A DNA stretch of 64,000 nt from Massilia mucilaginosa. Its GTDB lineage: Bacteria > Pseudomonadota > Gammaproteobacteria > Burkholderiales > Burkholderiaceae_D. Shown piece after piece: positions 25,803-34,758 of the stretch. The stretch's first letter is position 1, and every line of letters starts with the position of its first letter. The position numbers and the translations under genes are program-made. The stretch is taken from positions 1 through 64,000 of the forward strand of contig NZ_WHJH01000012.1 in assembly GCF_011682145.1 (NCBI RefSeq), given 5' to 3'. Below the pieces are notes generated by a model. That model was not told the DNA's origin. It searched no databases and saw only the letters and a list, made by a program, of their open reading frames with translations.

Positions 25803-27200
25803 ATGAGCCTTTTCCGAACCAAAAACCTGGACGCCATGGTGGCGCAAAGCCGCGCCGCCGGCGGGTTGAAGAAAGTGCTGGGGCCGCTTGACCTGGTCCT
25901 GATGGGCATCGGTGCCATCGTCGGCACCGGCATTTTCGTGCTGACCGGCACCGGCGCCGTGACGGCCGGACCGGCCCTGACCCTGTCTTTCATCATCGCC
26001 GCGATGGCCTGCGGTTTCGCCGCCCTGTGCTACGCCGAATTTGCCTCCACCATTCCCGTGGCCGGCTCGATCTACACCTACAGCTACGCCACCATGGGCG
26101 AAGTGGTGGCGTGGATGATCGGCTGGGATTTGCTGCTCGAATACGGATTGGCCACCTCGGCCGTGTCGGTCGGCTGGTCCGGCTACTTCCAGTCGCTGAT
26201 CGGCGGTTTCGGCATCAAGCTGCCGGTCGCGCTCACGGCCGCGCCCGGTTCGATTCCCGGCGTCGACACCCTGTTCAACCTGCCGGCCATGATCATCATG
26301 CTGCTGCTCACCGCCATGCTCTCGTTCGGCGTGCGTGAATCGGCCCGCATCAACAGCGTGATGGTGGTGATCAAGGTCGGCGTGGTGCTGCTGTTTATCG
26401 TCGTCGGCGCGCGCTACGTCGAGCCGTCCAACTGGCAGCCCTTCATGCCGTTCGGGATGAACGGCACGATGAGTGCGGCGGCGCTGGTGTTCTTCGCCTT
26501 CATCGGCTTCGATGCGGTGACCTCGGCGGCGGAAGAAGTCAAGCGCCCCGAGCGCGACCTGCCGATCGGCATCATCGGCTCGCTGGTGGTGTGCACCATC
26601 CTGTACGTGATCGTCTCGGCCATCATGACCGGCATCGTGCCTTACCAGCAGTTTGCCGGGGTCGATCACCCGGTCTCGCTGGCCCTGCAGTACGCCAAGC
26701 AGAACTGGGTCGCCGGCTTCGTCGACCTGGGCGCCATCCTGGGCATGACCACCGTGATCCTGGTAATGACCTACGGCCAGACCCGCGTGATTTTCGCCAT
26801 GTCGCGCGACGGCCTGCTGCCGCAGCGCCTGGCCAAGGTGCACCCGAAATACGGCACGCCCTTCCTGGCCACCTGGATCGTCGGCATCGTGTTCGGCCTG
26901 ATCGCCGCCGTGGTGCCGCTCGGCGTACTGGCCGAGCTGATCAACATCGGCACCCTGGCCGCGTTCTGCCTGGTGTCGGTGGCGGTGATCGTGCTGCGCA
27001 AGACCCGTCCGGACCTGCCGCGCGCCTTCCGCTGCCCTGGCGTGCCGGTGGTGCCGGGACTGGCCATCATCTTTTGCGTCGCCCTGATGACCTTCCTGAG
27101 CAAAACCACCTGGATCGCCTTCGGCATCTGGCTGGCGATCGGCCTGCTGGTGTACTTTGCGTATTCGCGCCGTCACTCGCTGCTGAACAACCCCAAGTAA
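25803..27200 (+). CDS. APC superfamily amino acid permease (CAT/YfnA type)
   Basis: A 465-residue transporter with about 12 hydrophobic segments. The first helix has the APC signature GIGAIVGTGIFVLTG, and the family motif FFAFIGFDAVTSAAEEVKRP lies in the middle, which is typical of cationic amino acid transporter-like permeases. It would import amino acids across the inner membrane with protons. A strong terminator follows 35 bases after the stop, so it is a single-gene unit. The exact substrate cannot be read. Confidence 0.9.
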   Translation: MSLFRTKNLDAMVAQSRAAGGLKKVLGPLDLVLMGIGAIVGTGIFVLTGTGAVTAGPALTLSFIIAAMACGFAALCYAEFASTIPVAGSIYTYSYATMGEVVAWMIGWDLLLEYGLATSAVSVGWSGYFQSLIGGFGIKLPVALTAAPGSIPGVDTLFNLPAMIIMLLLTAMLSFGVRESARINSVMVVIKVGVVLLFIVVGARYVEPSNWQPFMPFGMNGTMSAAALVFFAFIGFDAVTSAAEEVKRPERDLPIGIIGSLVVCTILYVIVSAIMTGIVPYQQFAGVDHPVSLALQYAKQNWVAGFVDLGAILGMTTVILVMTYGQTRVIFAMSRDGLLPQRLAKVHPKYGTPFLATWIVGIVFGLIAAVVPLGVLAELINIGTLAAFCLVSVAVIVLRKTRPDLPRAFRCPGVPVVPGLAIIFCVALMTFLSKTTWIAFGIWLAIGLLVYFAYSRRHSLLNNPK

Positions 27201-27234
27201 GCGAGCCCGGCGCGCGAGCGCCATCGCACCAAGC

Positions 27235-27263
27235 AAAAAGCCCCTGGATTCCAGGGGCTTTTT
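27235..27263 (+). terminator. Intrinsic terminator after the permease
   Basis: Perfect 13-base arms AAAAAGCCCCTGG and CCAGGGGCTTTTT with an ATT loop. The T-run makes it a good rho-independent terminator, and the A-run on the left makes it usable from the other strand too. Confidence 0.92.
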
Positions 27264-27358
27264 CGTTAGAGAGGCCAGTGCGCGCAACGGCCGGAGTGGC
27301 ATTGCATATTTGCCAAAGTTTGAATTGCTGATACGATACTGCCGGACCCGGCAGCGCC

Positions 27359-27817
27359 TTACTTGCCTGGTAGAAGCTTACCTGGCGGCAGAAGCTTGCA
27401 GATCGCCGGCGGCAGCGGCACCGATTTTTCGGCCGGAAAATTGACCCAGACGATCTTGGCGCCGCCCTCGGCGTGCAAGGTGCCCGGATTGCCGTCCGCG
27501 CCGACCATGCGGATCTGGTGGAACATCTCGAAGCTGGAGCGCCCCGGCGGGCCGACGAAGGTGCTGATCTCGATCTCGCCCGGGTACTTGAGCTGTTTCA
27601 GGAACGAACAGTGGGCGTTGACGATGACCGGTCCCTCGCCGACCGGATCGGGGGTGCAGGCGATGTCGTCGAACCAGGAAATGCGCGCCTGTTCGATATA
27701 GCGAAAGTACACGGTATTGTTGACGTGGCCCATGGCATCCATGTCGCCCCAGCGAATCGGCATGCGCAGGGTATGGACCAGGGTCGGCTGAAGCGTGGTG
27801 GAAAGTGTATTTGTCAT
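27359..27817 (-). CDS. Acyl-CoA thioesterase, hotdog fold (4HBT/YbgC type)
   Basis: A 152-residue hotdog-fold thioesterase. The catalytic motif RWGDMDAMGHVNNTVYFRYI contains the Asp and the HVNN signature of the YbgC/FadM group. It hydrolyses acyl-CoA esters; chain preference is unknown. It is divergent from the WGR-ligase gene with under 100 bases between them. Confidence 0.88.
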   Translation of the reverse strand: MTNTLSTTLQPTLVHTLRMPIRWGDMDAMGHVNNTVYFRYIEQARISWFDDIACTPDPVGEGPVIVNAHCSFLKQLKYPGEIEISTFVGPPGRSSFEMFHQIRMVGADGNPGTLHAEGGAKIVWVNFPAEKSVPLPPAICKLLPPGKLLPGK

Positions 27818-27910
27818 GCCGCGATCTTACCACCGGCGCCGCCAGGCGTGCCAGCATGGCTGACGCCGGCGCAACGTGGATCTTCTCATTTAATTTGTCA
27901 GGACAATCGC

Positions 27911-29029
27911 ATGGAAAAAGAATCAGTCTCGCTGTACCAGACCAAGGGCTCGACCGACAAGGAATACCATTGCCACCTCGACCCGGTCGAGGGCGGCTGG
28001 ATGGTGTACGGGCGCAACGGCCGGCGCGGCAGCGCCCTGACCCACCAGGCCAAGACCGCCACGCCGCTGCCCTACGCCGAAGCGAAGGAGATCTACGACA
28101 CCCTCGTCCGCAGCAAGCTGAAAGGCGGCTACAGCCCCGACGACGCCGGCGTGCCCTATCAGGGCACCGAACTGGCATCGGCCTTCACCGGCGTGCTGCC
28201 GCAGTTGCTCAATCCCATCCCCGAAGAGCGCGCCCTCAAACTGCTGCGGGACGACGCCTGGGTCATGCAGGAAAAGGATGACGGCCATCGGCGCATGGTG
28301 TCGGTCAAGGCGCCGGGCGAACTGGTCGGCAGCAAGCGCAATGGCTTTCCGGTCCCGCTGCCGCTGGGCGTGGTACAGGACCTGTCCAGCCTGCCTGCGG
28401 GCACCATCCTCGATGGCGAAGCGCTGCCCGGTCCGCGCCTGTCCCTCTTCGATATCCTCGAACTGGGCGGGCGCAAGCTGCACGAGCTCGGCTTCGAGGA
28501 ACGCCACGCGCTGCTCAGCGGGGCCGTGGGGGCGACTGCCAACGTGGCGGTCTCACCGCTGTACCGGGGCACGGCGGCCAAGACCGAGGCCTTCGAGCGA
28601 ATCCGGCAAAAACGCGGCGAAGGCGTGGTGTTCCGCAAGTCGGACGCCACCTACGCCCACGGCCGGCCGGCCTCGGGCGGCGACGCCCTCAAGCACGTGT
28701 TCTATGAAACCAGCACCTTCCTGGTCGAGCAGGTCGCCAAGGGCAAGCGCAGCGTGCACCTGGCGGTGTTCGACGCCGCCGGCGCCAAGGTCGACATGGG
28801 CAAGGTCACCATTTCGTCGAACTTCGAGATTCCCCCGGTCGGCGCCCTGGTCGACGTGCGCTACCTGTACGCCCATCCCGACGGCAAACTGCATATCTCG
28901 ACCTACAAGGGCGTGCGCGACGATCTGGACATCTCGGCCTGCAGCGCCGCTCAGCTCAAATACAAGGCGGACCAGGCCCTGGAAGAAGGCGAAGGCGACG
29001 ATGAAAAGAGCGACGCCGCAGCCGCCTGA
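27911..29029 (+). CDS. WGR domain plus ATP-dependent DNA ligase-like protein
   Basis: A 372-residue protein. Residues 1-80 are a WGR domain (KEYHCHLDPVEGGWMVYGRN, GRRGSA), a fold that binds nucleic acids in PARPs. Residues 115-260 carry the nucleotidyltransferase motifs of ATP-dependent ligases: motif I EKDDG with the adenylated Lys K122, motif III ILDGEA near 166 and motif IV EGVVFRK. The C-terminal part (KRSVHLAVFDAAGAKVDMGK to VRYLYAHPDGKLHISTYKG) could be an OB-like domain. No ligase partner genes (Ku, LigD) are adjacent. The start ATG at 27911 has CAGGA upstream. Likely a nucleic acid or nucleotide-modifying enzyme; the substrate is unknown. Confidence 0.8.
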   Translation: MEKESVSLYQTKGSTDKEYHCHLDPVEGGWMVYGRNGRRGSALTHQAKTATPLPYAEAKEIYDTLVRSKLKGGYSPDDAGVPYQGTELASAFTGVLPQLLNPIPEERALKLLRDDAWVMQEKDDGHRRMVSVKAPGELVGSKRNGFPVPLPLGVVQDLSSLPAGTILDGEALPGPRLSLFDILELGGRKLHELGFEERHALLSGAVGATANVAVSPLYRGTAAKTEAFERIRQKRGEGVVFRKSDATYAHGRPASGGDALKHVFYETSTFLVEQVAKGKRSVHLAVFDAAGAKVDMGKVTISSNFEIPPVGALVDVRYLYAHPDGKLHISTYKGVRDDLDISACSAAQLKYKADQALEEGEGDDEKSDAAAA

Positions 29030-29048
29030 GGCGCGCGCCAGGGCAAAC

Positions 29049-29070
29049 AGCCACCGCCCGGGCGGTGGCT
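29049..29070. terminator. Perfect 22-base palindrome, probable terminator
   Basis: AGCCACCGCCC and GGGCGGTGGCT are exact complements and are followed by TTGTT. The site lies 20 bases after the WGR-ligase stop. The T-run is short, so termination strength is uncertain. Confidence 0.65.
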
Positions 29071-29524
29071 TGTTAAGCTGCGCACCCAGCCGCGCGTTAC
29101 CGATCGGGCCGCGACATAGCATTTAGCCAATCAAGTCGGCACTTTACGTGGCAAGGATGGCAAGTTTGTGTATTTACAATCGCCACCCATCCGCAAGTTG
29201 TTTTTCTTAATAGCGCTAACAGCGCGCAATTCCGAGCATTTACTCTAAAGACTGCTGTGCGGGCCTCGCGCAACATATTTCCGTGTAGAATGATTGTTCG
29301 TAAAAAGTTATCTATCAACAGGTCGCTGGCAGCTTAGCCGGCGACACTGCCAGCGTTCCAGCCTGCCGTGGCATTGTGCCGCGTTACAGGCCTGCAAACT
29401 TGCCGCGCCAAGCCCGGCATAGCCTGAGATACGCGACACTCCCGCTCACGTTTCCGCCCGCCATGGCGCCGGAGCCGCGCGGTCGCCACACCCTGAACCA
29501 CCTATCGAACACGGAAATACCGCT
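29071..29524. other. Long intergenic region upstream of pstS-like gene
   Basis: About 450 bases. The middle part (29130-29320) is AT-rich and contains runs such as TTTTTCTTAATAGCGC. I found no convincing gene, but the length leaves room for a promoter with distant sites or a small RNA. No clear Pho box was identified. Confidence 0.4.
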
Positions 29525-30589
29525 ATGTCCTATACTAAAAAGATCATCTTTGCCGCCATCCTCGCGGCCTCGCCCGCTGTCCATGCACAAACGGCATTGA
29601 CCGGCGCCGGCTCGTCGGCCGCCGAAATCCTGTACACCTCGATGGCGAGCGCCTACAGCAAGTCGTCGAACGTGAGCCTGAGCTATCAATCCAGCAGTTC
29701 CACCGAAGGCATTGCGCAGGTCAAGAACCGCAAGGTCGACTTCGGCGCGACCGACGTCGCCCTGTCCGCCGACGAACGCAAGGCCGGCAAACTGCTGTGT
29801 TTCCCGACGGCGGTCTCGGGCATCGTGCCGGTCTTCAATCTGCCGGGCGTGAGCAGCGGCCAGCTCAAATTGACCGGCGAACTGCTGGCCGACATTTTCA
29901 GCCGAAAAATCACGAAATGGAATGATCCGAAGGTGCAGGCCGTCAATCCCGAACTGGCCCTGCCCAGCCTGGCGATCACGGTCGTGACGCGCCAGGACGG
30001 CTCCGGCACCACCTACAACTTCTCCGACTACCTGAGCAAGAGCAGCGCCCAGTGGAAAGCCAGCTACGGCAGCAATTACAGCATCGCCTGGGCTGCCGGC
30101 ACCACGCCCGTGAAAGGCAGTTCCGGCGCGGTGGCCGCGGTCAAGCAGACGGCGGGGGCGATTGCCTACGTCGACTTCCAGTATGTCGCGAAGAACAAGC
30201 TCAGCTTCGCCAGCCTGAAAAACCGCGACGGCAAATTCGTCTCGCCGACAGGCGCGGGTTTCTCGTCGGCGATGAACAACAGCGGCTGGGCCAGCAAAGG
30301 TGCGTATGAAGAAATGCTGACCGACAAACCGGGCGCGGCCAGCTGGCCGATCACCGCCAGCACCTACGCCATCGTGCCGCAGGTCAGCACCACGCCCGAC
30401 AAGACGGTCGCGGCGATCAAGTTCTTTACCTGGGGCTTCGTGCACGGCGACGATGCGGTCGGCAATACGGCCTTCGTGCGCCTGCCGGACAACGTGCAGG
30501 GGCGCATCTTCGGCGAACTGACCACCATCACCGACAGCGCCGGCGCACCGCTCAAGTGGTCCCTCACCGACGCACTCAAGATGCGCTGA
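29525..30589 (+). CDS. pstS: Periplasmic phosphate-binding protein, PstS family
   Basis: A 354-residue secreted protein with a signal peptide cut near AVHAQ. It has the PstS features LTGAGSSAAEILY at the N-terminus, the QSSSSTEGIAQVKNRKVDFG phosphate-loop region, FGATDVALS and the RQDGSGTTYNFSDYLSK hinge motif. It binds periplasmic phosphate. There are no pstCAB genes nearby, so it may be an extra or exported binding protein rather than part of the main transporter. The long upstream region suggests it has its own control. Confidence 0.83.
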   Translation: MSYTKKIIFAAILAASPAVHAQTALTGAGSSAAEILYTSMASAYSKSSNVSLSYQSSSSTEGIAQVKNRKVDFGATDVALSADERKAGKLLCFPTAVSGIVPVFNLPGVSSGQLKLTGELLADIFSRKITKWNDPKVQAVNPELALPSLAITVVTRQDGSGTTYNFSDYLSKSSAQWKASYGSNYSIAWAAGTTPVKGSSGAVAAVKQTAGAIAYVDFQYVAKNKLSFASLKNRDGKFVSPTGAGFSSAMNNSGWASKGAYEEMLTDKPGAASWPITASTYAIVPQVSTTPDKTVAAIKFFTWGFVHGDDAVGNTAFVRLPDNVQGRIFGELTTITDSAGAPLKWSLTDALKMR

Positions 30590-30600
30590 CCCGGCGCGGT

Positions 30601-31005
30601 TCAGTTACCGCGGTAGGTCGAAAACCCGAACGGGCTGATCAGCAAGGGAATGTGGTAATGCGCAAGCTTGCCATCGACCACGAACACGACCGGTACTTCC
30701 GGGAAGAAGCTGTCGGTCTTCCTGGCGGCGAACCAGGCGCCGGTCTTGAAGGTCACCCGGTAAATCCCCTTGTCGAAGCGCTCGCCCTCGGGAAACAGCG
30801 CGGGGATGCGGCCATCGGCATTGGTCGTGCCCGAAGCGAGCGCAACCCACTGCTTGCCAGCCTGCCTTTCCAGGGTCACGTCGACCTGGGCCGACGGCAA
30901 ACCATCCTGCAAATTGAGCACGTGCACGCTGAGCGGATTGGCGGCGGCGGCCAGTTGCGCGCTGCCCGACAGGATCAGGGCGGCGGCGAGTGATGTCAGT
31001 TTCAT
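30601..31005 (-). CDS. uraH: 5-hydroxyisourate hydrolase, secreted
   Basis: A 134-residue transthyretin-like hydrolase that opens 5-hydroxyisourate in urate breakdown. The N-terminus has a signal peptide (ALILSGSAQLAAA), so it acts in the periplasm. The first active-site histidine is in SVHVLNLQDG, others are in AHYHIPLLIS, and the C-terminus is FSTYRGN where the family usually has YRGS. The ATG overlaps the stop of the GlcG-like gene by four bases. In E. coli the periplasmic hiuH lies next to the H2O2/HOCl-sensing HprRS system, and the same layout is seen here. Confidence 0.85.
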   Translation of the reverse strand: MKLTSLAAALILSGSAQLAAAANPLSVHVLNLQDGLPSAQVDVTLERQAGKQWVALASGTTNADGRIPALFPEGERFDKGIYRVTFKTGAWFAARKTDSFFPEVPVVFVVDGKLAHYHIPLLISPFGFSTYRGN

Positions 31006-31517
31006 GGTGATACTCCTCTAGTTGATTGAATCGACAGCTTCGCTGCCAGCGCTGCGATGGCGCGCGCGGCGCAGGTCTCGTCCATCGCCGCGCCACCGGC
31101 TCCGGCCACGCCGATAGCGCCGATGACCTCGTTCCCGGACATCAGCGGCAAGCCGCCGCCCAGCAACAGCAATTCCGGCACGGTGCTCAGGTTGGCGCTG
31201 TCGGGGTCGGTGCGCGCCCGTTCGGCCAGCACCCGGGTCGGCGTCTTGGCCGACAAGGCGGTGTACGCCTTGCGCCGGGCCGCCAGCGTGTTGTGCGGAC
31301 CGACCCCGTCGGCGCGCTTGAGCGCCACCAGGTTGCCGCCGCGGTCGACCACGGCCACCGCCGCGCCGCGCCCCTGCGCCTGGCAGGCGGCCAGGGTGGC
31401 GTCGACCAGTTCGCCGGCCAGCGGCAGCGTGATGTCGGGCCGCAGCACCGCTGCGGCGGCCGCGCCGCCGCCAGCGAGCAGCAGCGACAATGTCAGTGAA
31501 GCGAGGCGCACAGCCAT
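31002..31517 (-). CDS. Secreted GlcG/HbpS family heme-binding-like protein
   Basis: A 171-residue protein with an N-terminal signal peptide (ASLTLSLLLAGGGAAAAA) and a GlcG/HbpS domain: GAAVAVVDRGGNLVALKR, AARRKAYTALSAKTPTRVLA and the GGLPLMSGNEVIGAIGVAGA loop. Family members bind heme or act as redox-responsive proteins in the envelope. The start ATG at 31517 follows AAGGA. It is first in a two-gene unit with uraH and divergent from the two-component system, so it may be regulated by it. Confidence 0.8.
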   Translation of the reverse strand: MAVRLASLTLSLLLAGGGAAAAAVLRPDITLPLAGELVDATLAACQAQGRGAAVAVVDRGGNLVALKRADGVGPHNTLAARRKAYTALSAKTPTRVLAERARTDPDSANLSTVPELLLLGGGLPLMSGNEVIGAIGVAGAGGAAMDETCAARAIAALAAKLSIQSTRGVSP

Positions 31518-31656
31518 GTCGGTCCTTCGGGTTGGCAGCAAAGACCCCCATGCTAGCGCCCCCTCCCCCACGCCACGATGACAGCCGCATGACGAATTTG
31601 TAACCCAGGCGCATGCCGGGCTGGGGCATAATCGGGCCAGTGGCAAAGGAGCGGGC

Positions 31657-32328
31657 ATGCGCATATTGTTGGTGGAAGATGAAAGCAAGACGGCGGACTA
31701 CCTGCGCAAGGGCCTGGGCGAGTCCGGCTACATGGTGTCGGTCGCGAGCGACGGCCACGACGGCCGCCATCTGATCGAGGAAGAAACATTCGACCTGATC
31801 ATCCTCGACGTCATGCTGCCCGGCCTGGACGGCTGGCAGCTGCTGAACATCGTGCGCCAGCGCGGCGCCACGCCGGTGCTGTTCCTGACCGCGCGCGACG
31901 CCGTCGAAGACCGCGTCAAGGGGCTCGAACTGGGCGCCGACGATTATCTGGTCAAGCCTTTTTCCTACGCCGAACTGCTGGCGCGCGTGCGCACCCTGCT
32001 GCGGCGCGGTCCGCCGCGCGAACTCGACACCCTGCAAGTGGCCGACCTGCACCTGGACCTGCTGCGCCGCAAGGTAACCCGCAACGGCGAGCGCATCGTT
32101 CTCACCAACAAGGAATTCGCGCTGCTGCACCTGCTGCTCAGCCGCGAAGGCGAAGCGCTCTCGCGCAGCTTCATTGCCTCCCAGGTGTGGCAGATGAATT
32201 TCGACAGCGACACCAACGTCGTCGACGTCGCCATTCGCCGCCTGCGCGCCAAGGTCGACGACCCCTACCCCGTCAAGCTGATCCACACGCTGCGCGGCAC
32301 CGGCTACCTGCTGGAAGCGCCGCCCTGA
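31657..32328 (+). CDS. OmpR/PhoB family response regulator (HprR/CusR-like)
   Basis: A 223-residue regulator. The receiver has [20 protein letters not shown] and the phospho-Asp in [14 protein letters not shown], followed by the [12 protein letters not shown] switch region. The C-terminal winged helix has [20 protein letters not shown] and [20 protein letters not shown], the pattern of the heavy-metal/oxidant subfamily. AAGGAG precedes the ATG. It is coupled to the kinase by a one-base overlap (TGATG). The divergent neighbours are the secreted GlcG and HIU hydrolase genes, as with HprR in E. coli. Confidence 0.9.
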   Translation: MRILLVEDESKTADYLRKGLGESGYMVSVASDGHDGRHLIEEETFDLIILDVMLPGLDGWQLLNIVRQRGATPVLFLTARDAVEDRVKGLELGADDYLVKPFSYAELLARVRTLLRRGPPRELDTLQVADLHLDLLRRKVTRNGERIVLTNKEFALLHLLLSREGEALSRSFIASQVWQMNFDSDTNVVDVAIRRLRAKVDDPYPVKLIHTLRGTGYLLEAPP

Positions 32329-33698
32329 TGCCCGCCGTACGCTCGCTGAGCCTGCGCCTGGCGCTGCAATTCGCGCTGGCCGGCGCTGTGCTGACCGGCG
32401 CCATGGGCCTGTACCTGTACCAATCGCTGGCGCGCGAACTGGCCGGGCGCGACGACCAGGCGCTGGCCGGCAGGGTCGAGCGCATGGGCGCGCTGATCGA
32501 CGACAGCGCCAGCATCGACGCCCTGCAACGCCGGCCCCAGCTCTACGGGAACATGATGGGCAACCGCGACAGCATGCTGTGGATCGTCGACGACCAGGGC
32601 GCCGCGCGCATCTCGGTCAATCCGGCGCACTTGCCCGTCCCACGCTTGCCGGGCCGCTCCGACATCCAGTTCGGCGACCTGCCGGGCCCCACGCCGGCGC
32701 GCTTGGCCTGGCGCCGCCTGGAACACCGTGGCGCGGGCCTGACCCTGGTGGCCGGCAAGCTGCTGGCCGAGCGCGACCAGATGATGGCATCCTACCGCGC
32801 CAAGGTCCTGCTGGCGCTGGCCGCCAGCGCCCTGCTCATGTTCGCGCTGGGCTGGCAGGTGAGCCGGCACGGGCTGGCCCCGGTGCGGCGGCTGGCGGCG
32901 CGCGCGGCGGCCATCGACAGCGCGCACCTGCACCTGCGCCTGGCCGGACCCGACGACGTCAGCGAGCTGGCCGAGCTGAGCGCGGCGCTGGACACCATGC
33001 TGGCGCGGCTGGAACACGGCTTTGCCCAACTGTCGCGCTTCTCCGAAGACCTGGCGCACGAACTGCGCACCCCGCTCAATAATCTGATGGGCCACACCCA
33101 GCAGACCCTGTCGCGCGTGCGCAGCAGCGGCGAATACCAGGAACTGCTGGCCTCGAACCAGGAAGAATACGAGCGTCTGGCGCGCATGATCGACAGCATG
33201 CTGTTCCTGGCCCGCAACGAGCAGCCGGATGCGCTGGTGCGGCGCAGCGAGGTCGATCTGGCGCCGCTGGTGGCGCAGCTGTGCGAGTATTTCGAGGGCA
33301 TGGCCGACGAGCGGCGGATGACCTTCGACAGCCGCGTGCACGGCACGGTGCTGGCCGACCCGGCCCTGTTGCGGCGCGCGCTGGCCAATCTGCTGGCCAA
33401 TGCGCTGCGTTATGGCACGCCGGGCAGCACGATCGGCATCGCCAGTGCCGTCGTCGACGGGATGCTGGAAGTGAGCGTGCACAACGCCGGCCCGGAGATC
33501 GGCGCGGCGCATTTGCCGCACCTGTTCGAGCGCTTTTACCGGGCCGATGCCGCGCGCAGCGGGCTTGGCGACACCGGTGGACTGGGCCTGGCCATCGTGC
33601 GCTCGATCATGCAGCTGCATGGCGGGTCCGCGCGGGTTGAAAGCGGCGCCGACGGCAACCGCTTTACGCTCGGTTTTCCGCGCAATTTTCCGCTGTGA
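32328..33698 (+). CDS. Membrane sensor histidine kinase (HprS/CusS-like)
   Basis: A 456-residue kinase with two transmembrane helices (about 10-30 and 160-178) around a periplasmic sensor region, then HAMP, HisKA with H244 in EDLAHELRTPLNNL and an HATPase domain (NLLANALRYG, ERFYRADAARSG, GGLGLAIVRSIMQLHGG). This matches the heavy-metal sensor kinase subfamily (CusS/HprS). The stop and start overlap shows it forms an operon with the response regulator. The periplasmic region is the likely sensor of oxidant or metal. Confidence 0.88.
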   Translation: MPAVRSLSLRLALQFALAGAVLTGAMGLYLYQSLARELAGRDDQALAGRVERMGALIDDSASIDALQRRPQLYGNMMGNRDSMLWIVDDQGAARISVNPAHLPVPRLPGRSDIQFGDLPGPTPARLAWRRLEHRGAGLTLVAGKLLAERDQMMASYRAKVLLALAASALLMFALGWQVSRHGLAPVRRLAARAAAIDSAHLHLRLAGPDDVSELAELSAALDTMLARLEHGFAQLSRFSEDLAHELRTPLNNLMGHTQQTLSRVRSSGEYQELLASNQEEYERLARMIDSMLFLARNEQPDALVRRSEVDLAPLVAQLCEYFEGMADERRMTFDSRVHGTVLADPALLRRALANLLANALRYGTPGSTIGIASAVVDGMLEVSVHNAGPEIGAAHLPHLFERFYRADAARSGLGDTGGLGLAIVRSIMQLHGGSARVESGADGNRFTLGFPRNFPL

Positions 33699-33717
33699 GG
33701 TTCAATGCCGCCGCGCC

Positions 33718-34518
33718 TTACGAAAAATCGATCAGCTCCGCCTCGGTGAACCCGGCCCGCCGGCGCGCGTCGATATTGAACGGCCCCTTCAGCACCGGCG
33801 CTTCGTAGCGCAGCGCCAGCTCGGCGTACGCCATCTGCGGATCGAGCCCGCGCTGTTGGCACAGATAGCGGTACCAGCGGTTGCCGATCTCCACATGCCC
33901 GACTTCGTCGCGCAGGATGATATCGAGGATGGCGGCTGCCGCCATGTCGCCCGCCTGCGCGATTTTTGCGCGCAGCGGCGGAATCGCATCGAGCCCGCGT
34001 GCCTCTAACGTGCGCGGCACCAGCGCCATGCGCGCCACCACGTCGGCTTTGGTTTTCTCGACCATCTCCCACAGGCTGTCGTGTGCCGGGAAGTCGCCAT
34101 AGCCGTACCCCAGCACCCCGAGGTGCGCGGCCAGCATCGAAAAATGAAGCGCCTCTTCCTTGGCCACGCGCAGCCAGTCGGTGTAGTAGCCGTCCGGCAG
34201 ATCCGGAAAGCGCCACAGCGCATCGAGCGCCAGGTTCATTGCGTTGAATTCGATATGGGCCAGCGAATGCACCAGCATCGCGCGCCCTTCCACCGTCACC
34301 ATCGAACGCCGCCCCACCAGGCGCGGAGGCACCAGTTGCGGGCGCTCCGGCCGGCCCGGTATCGGTCGCGCCGCGTCGAACACGGCGCCATTATCAACAC
34401 GCCAGTCGCCGGTCAAGTGCGCTTGCGCCAGCACGGCAATCGCCGCCGTCTTGGTGGCCGGATCGGGTTCGAGTAAGCACTGCAACGCGTGCGCGCGCAG
34501 TTCCAGCGGTTGGGCCAT
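33718..34518 (-). CDS. DUF455 ferritin-like protein
   Basis: A 266-residue protein of the DUF455 family, with a ferritin-like diiron fold. The di-iron ligands are readable in LAHIEFNAMNLALDAL, AKEEALHFSMLAAHLG and ILRDEVGHVEIGNRWY, which give paired Glu/His motifs on the expected helices. I start at ATG 34518 with AAGGTGAT upstream; an earlier reading adds 36 residues without support. Function in the family is not firmly known; some members are linked to RNA modification or to oxygen chemistry. Convergent with the kinase gene. Confidence 0.8.
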   Translation of the reverse strand: MAQPLELRAHALQCLLEPDPATKTAAIAVLAQAHLTGDWRVDNGAVFDAARPIPGRPERPQLVPPRLVGRRSMVTVEGRAMLVHSLAHIEFNAMNLALDALWRFPDLPDGYYTDWLRVAKEEALHFSMLAAHLGVLGYGYGDFPAHDSLWEMVEKTKADVVARMALVPRTLEARGLDAIPPLRAKIAQAGDMAAAAILDIILRDEVGHVEIGNRWYRYLCQQRGLDPQMAYAELALRYEAPVLKGPFNIDARRRAGFTEAELIDFS

Positions 34519-34758
34519 CGGATCACCTTGTGCGTGAAAATGCGCGCAGTATACCAAGCCGGCCGGACCCTGACCGATCCTCCCGGAAACAATATTGTTG
34601 CTTCGACAAATTTTGTACAAAATCAAGGTTCAGCTATTGCAATGCCAATACAGTTTCCAGACTGCTCAGCCGACAGACATCGTCCGACGAGCAGGGTCGT
34701 TGAAAGCCATCTCCCGTGCATTTAACGTTGACGTTTCAATTTGAGACCTGGAGTAATA

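Noticed and set aside
25770-27302. Minus-strand frame of 510 codons opposite the permease
   Set aside because: His/Gln/Asp-rich low-complexity translation with no membrane segments; shadow of the permease gene.
27473-27910. N-terminal extension of 146 residues of the WGR-ligase protein
   Set aside because: It is antisense to the thioesterase gene. The WGR domain begins just after ATG 27911, which has a ribosome site.
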